Source: DAIDKA01 sp049792815 (lineage in GTDB: Bacteria; Pseudomonadota; Gammaproteobacteria; Steroidobacterales; Steroidobacteraceae). Taken from it: 61,812 nucleotides of DNA. The stretch is from NCBI GenBank assembly GCA_049792815.1, contig JBARBG010000087.1, forward strand, positions 1 through 61,812, given 5' to 3'. How positions within the stretch are numbered: position 1 is the first letter of the stretch; every line of letters starts with the position of its first letter. The position numbers and the translations under genes are program-made. This document shows positions 61,018 through 61,812 of this stretch, in pieces. A model generated the notes under the pieces. That model ran no database searches, was not told where the DNA came from, and was given only the letters and a program-made list of their open reading frames with translations.

Positions 61018-61812
61018 ATGGATGACCAGACGCTCAACCGGCGCCAGATTCTAGGCGGTGTGGCCGCGGCCGGCGCTGTCGGCCTGCTCGGTGCAGTCGG
61101 CACGAATGAAGCCGCGGCGGCCGATCTTCCAGACATGGGTAACGCGCAAGCTCCGCCCATCACCGATGTGAAGGGCAAGGTCGCCTACATCACCGGCGGC
61201 TCAAGCGGCATCGGTCTGGGCATCGCGCGAGTGTTCCATGAAGCCGGCATGAAGGTGGTCATCGGCTACCTCGACGACCAGCACATCGGGGATGCGCTTA
61301 GGCATTTCCCGACCGATGATCCGCGGATCCATCACATCAAGCACGATGTCATGGAACGTGATTCCTGGGAGCGCGTCGCCGACGAGATCGACAAGAAATT
61401 CGGCGGCCTGCAGGTGCTGGTGAACAACGCCGGCGTCGGCCTGCAGGCCCCCGCCAGCACGGGAACTTACAAGGATTGGGAATGGGGCCTGGGTGTGAAC
61501 CTCTGGGGTCCGATATACGGCACCCACACCTATGTACCGCGCATGCTGGCCAGCAAGCAGGGTGCTCACATCATCACCACCACATCGACCAGCGGCATAC
61601 TGCCGGGTAGCGGTGCAGGCATTTATACCGTGTCAAAGATCGCCGCCGTGGGCTTCATGGAAGAGTTGCGCCTGGAGCTGCGCAACACCAACATCGGAAC
61701 ATCCTGCTTCGTTCCTGGACTGACCGCGACCAATATCGGTGTCAGCGAAAGCTATCGGCCCGCGGCCTTGAAGAACGATGGTCCGCCAGCCTTGGCTCCC
61801 GGCGCGCAGCCG
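61018..61812 (+). CDS. Tat-exported SDR dehydrogenase, 3' end beyond the window
   Basis: The first 265 codons are present and the frame is still open at the window edge. A Tat-like signal (NRRQILGGVAAAGAVGLLGA) precedes an SDR domain with the cofactor motif YITGGSSGIGLGI, NNAGVGLQAP, and the Tyr-x-x-x-Lys active site in GIYTVSKIAAVGF. Export of an NAD(P)-dependent SDR through Tat is unusual, since the cofactor must be bound before export. The start has GAGGGGGATCGAG about 5-10 bases upstream. Confidence 0.87.
   Translation, partial: MDDQTLNRRQILGGVAAAGAVGLLGAVGTNEAAAADLPDMGNAQAPPITDVKGKVAYITGGSSGIGLGIARVFHEAGMKVVIGYLDDQHIGDALRHFPTDDPRIHHIKHDVMERDSWERVADEIDKKFGGLQVLVNNAGVGLQAPASTGTYKDWEWGLGVNLWGPIYGTHTYVPRMLASKQGAHIITTTSTSGILPGSGAGIYTVSKIAAVGFMEELRLELRNTNIGTSCFVPGLTATNIGVSESYRPAALKNDGPPALAPGAQP

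Overview
The window looks like a chromosomal segment of a GC-rich, Gram-negative bacterium, most likely a gammaproteobacterium of the Steroidobacter/Nevskia/Xanthomonas kind. This is inferred from outer-membrane lipoproteins, Tat and Sec signals, an MltC-type transglycosylase, a phhA/Lrp pair, and the order birA-coaX-SPOR-tRNA-Thr(TGT), which recalls the E. coli birA-coaA-thrU region. I see no plasmid, phage or CRISPR signature. Species cannot be named from the sequence alone.

Layout. 1-904: end of an rRNA operon (23S 3' end, 5S, strong terminator). 0.9-11.1 kb: housekeeping genes (SnoaL-like protein, SDR, receiver protein, MltC-like transglycosylase, S41 protease, orphan ligase-associated exonuclease, CtlX, BirA, CoaX, SPOR protein). 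11.1-16.3 kb: a small genomic island between a truncated 5' half of tRNA-Thr and a complete tRNA-Thr. It carries orphan genes, including a protein with the proteasome-type Thr1/Asp17/Lys33 signature, and no recognisable integrase. 16.8-26.2 kb: a large beta-propeller surface protein, an MHYT-GGDEF-EAL c-di-GMP protein, an ABC exporter and an AmpG-like MFS carrier.

26.2-33.8 kb is the most unusual stretch. It holds a kinase-like protein that has lost its catalytic aspartates and ends in a TonB-type domain, a SRAP/YedK-like protein that has lost its catalytic residues, and a five-gene minus-strand operon (unknown protein, ECF sigma factor, zinc-finger anti-sigma factor, unknown protein, TPR-CHAT lipoprotein). 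The operon resembles in parts list, though not in compartment, the TPR-CHAT protease/sigma-factor circuits known from type III-E CRISPR loci.

34-43.4 kb: AraC/VOC pair, a BBE-oxidoreductase remnant, a DsbA/FrnE protein, then a tightly coupled operon for a Tat-exported molybdenum hydroxylase (Fe-S, Mo and FAD/4Fe-4S subunits) with a tiny membrane protein and a cytochrome b that probably passes electrons to the quinone pool. 43.4-50 kb: a YadGH-type ABC transporter, an O-methyltransferase, a double MoaF-like protein, a Tat-exported SnoaL-like protein, an FG-GAP lipoprotein and a half-length asparaginase. 50-53.4 kb: a second sigma/anti-sigma pair divergent from a subtilase and a Gly/Ser-rich secreted protein. 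53.4-61.8 kb: Lrp regulator divergent from phenylalanine hydroxylase, followed by small plus-strand metabolic genes including a PLP decarboxylase, an AAC(6')-I-like acetyltransferase and, running off the window, a Tat-exported SDR.
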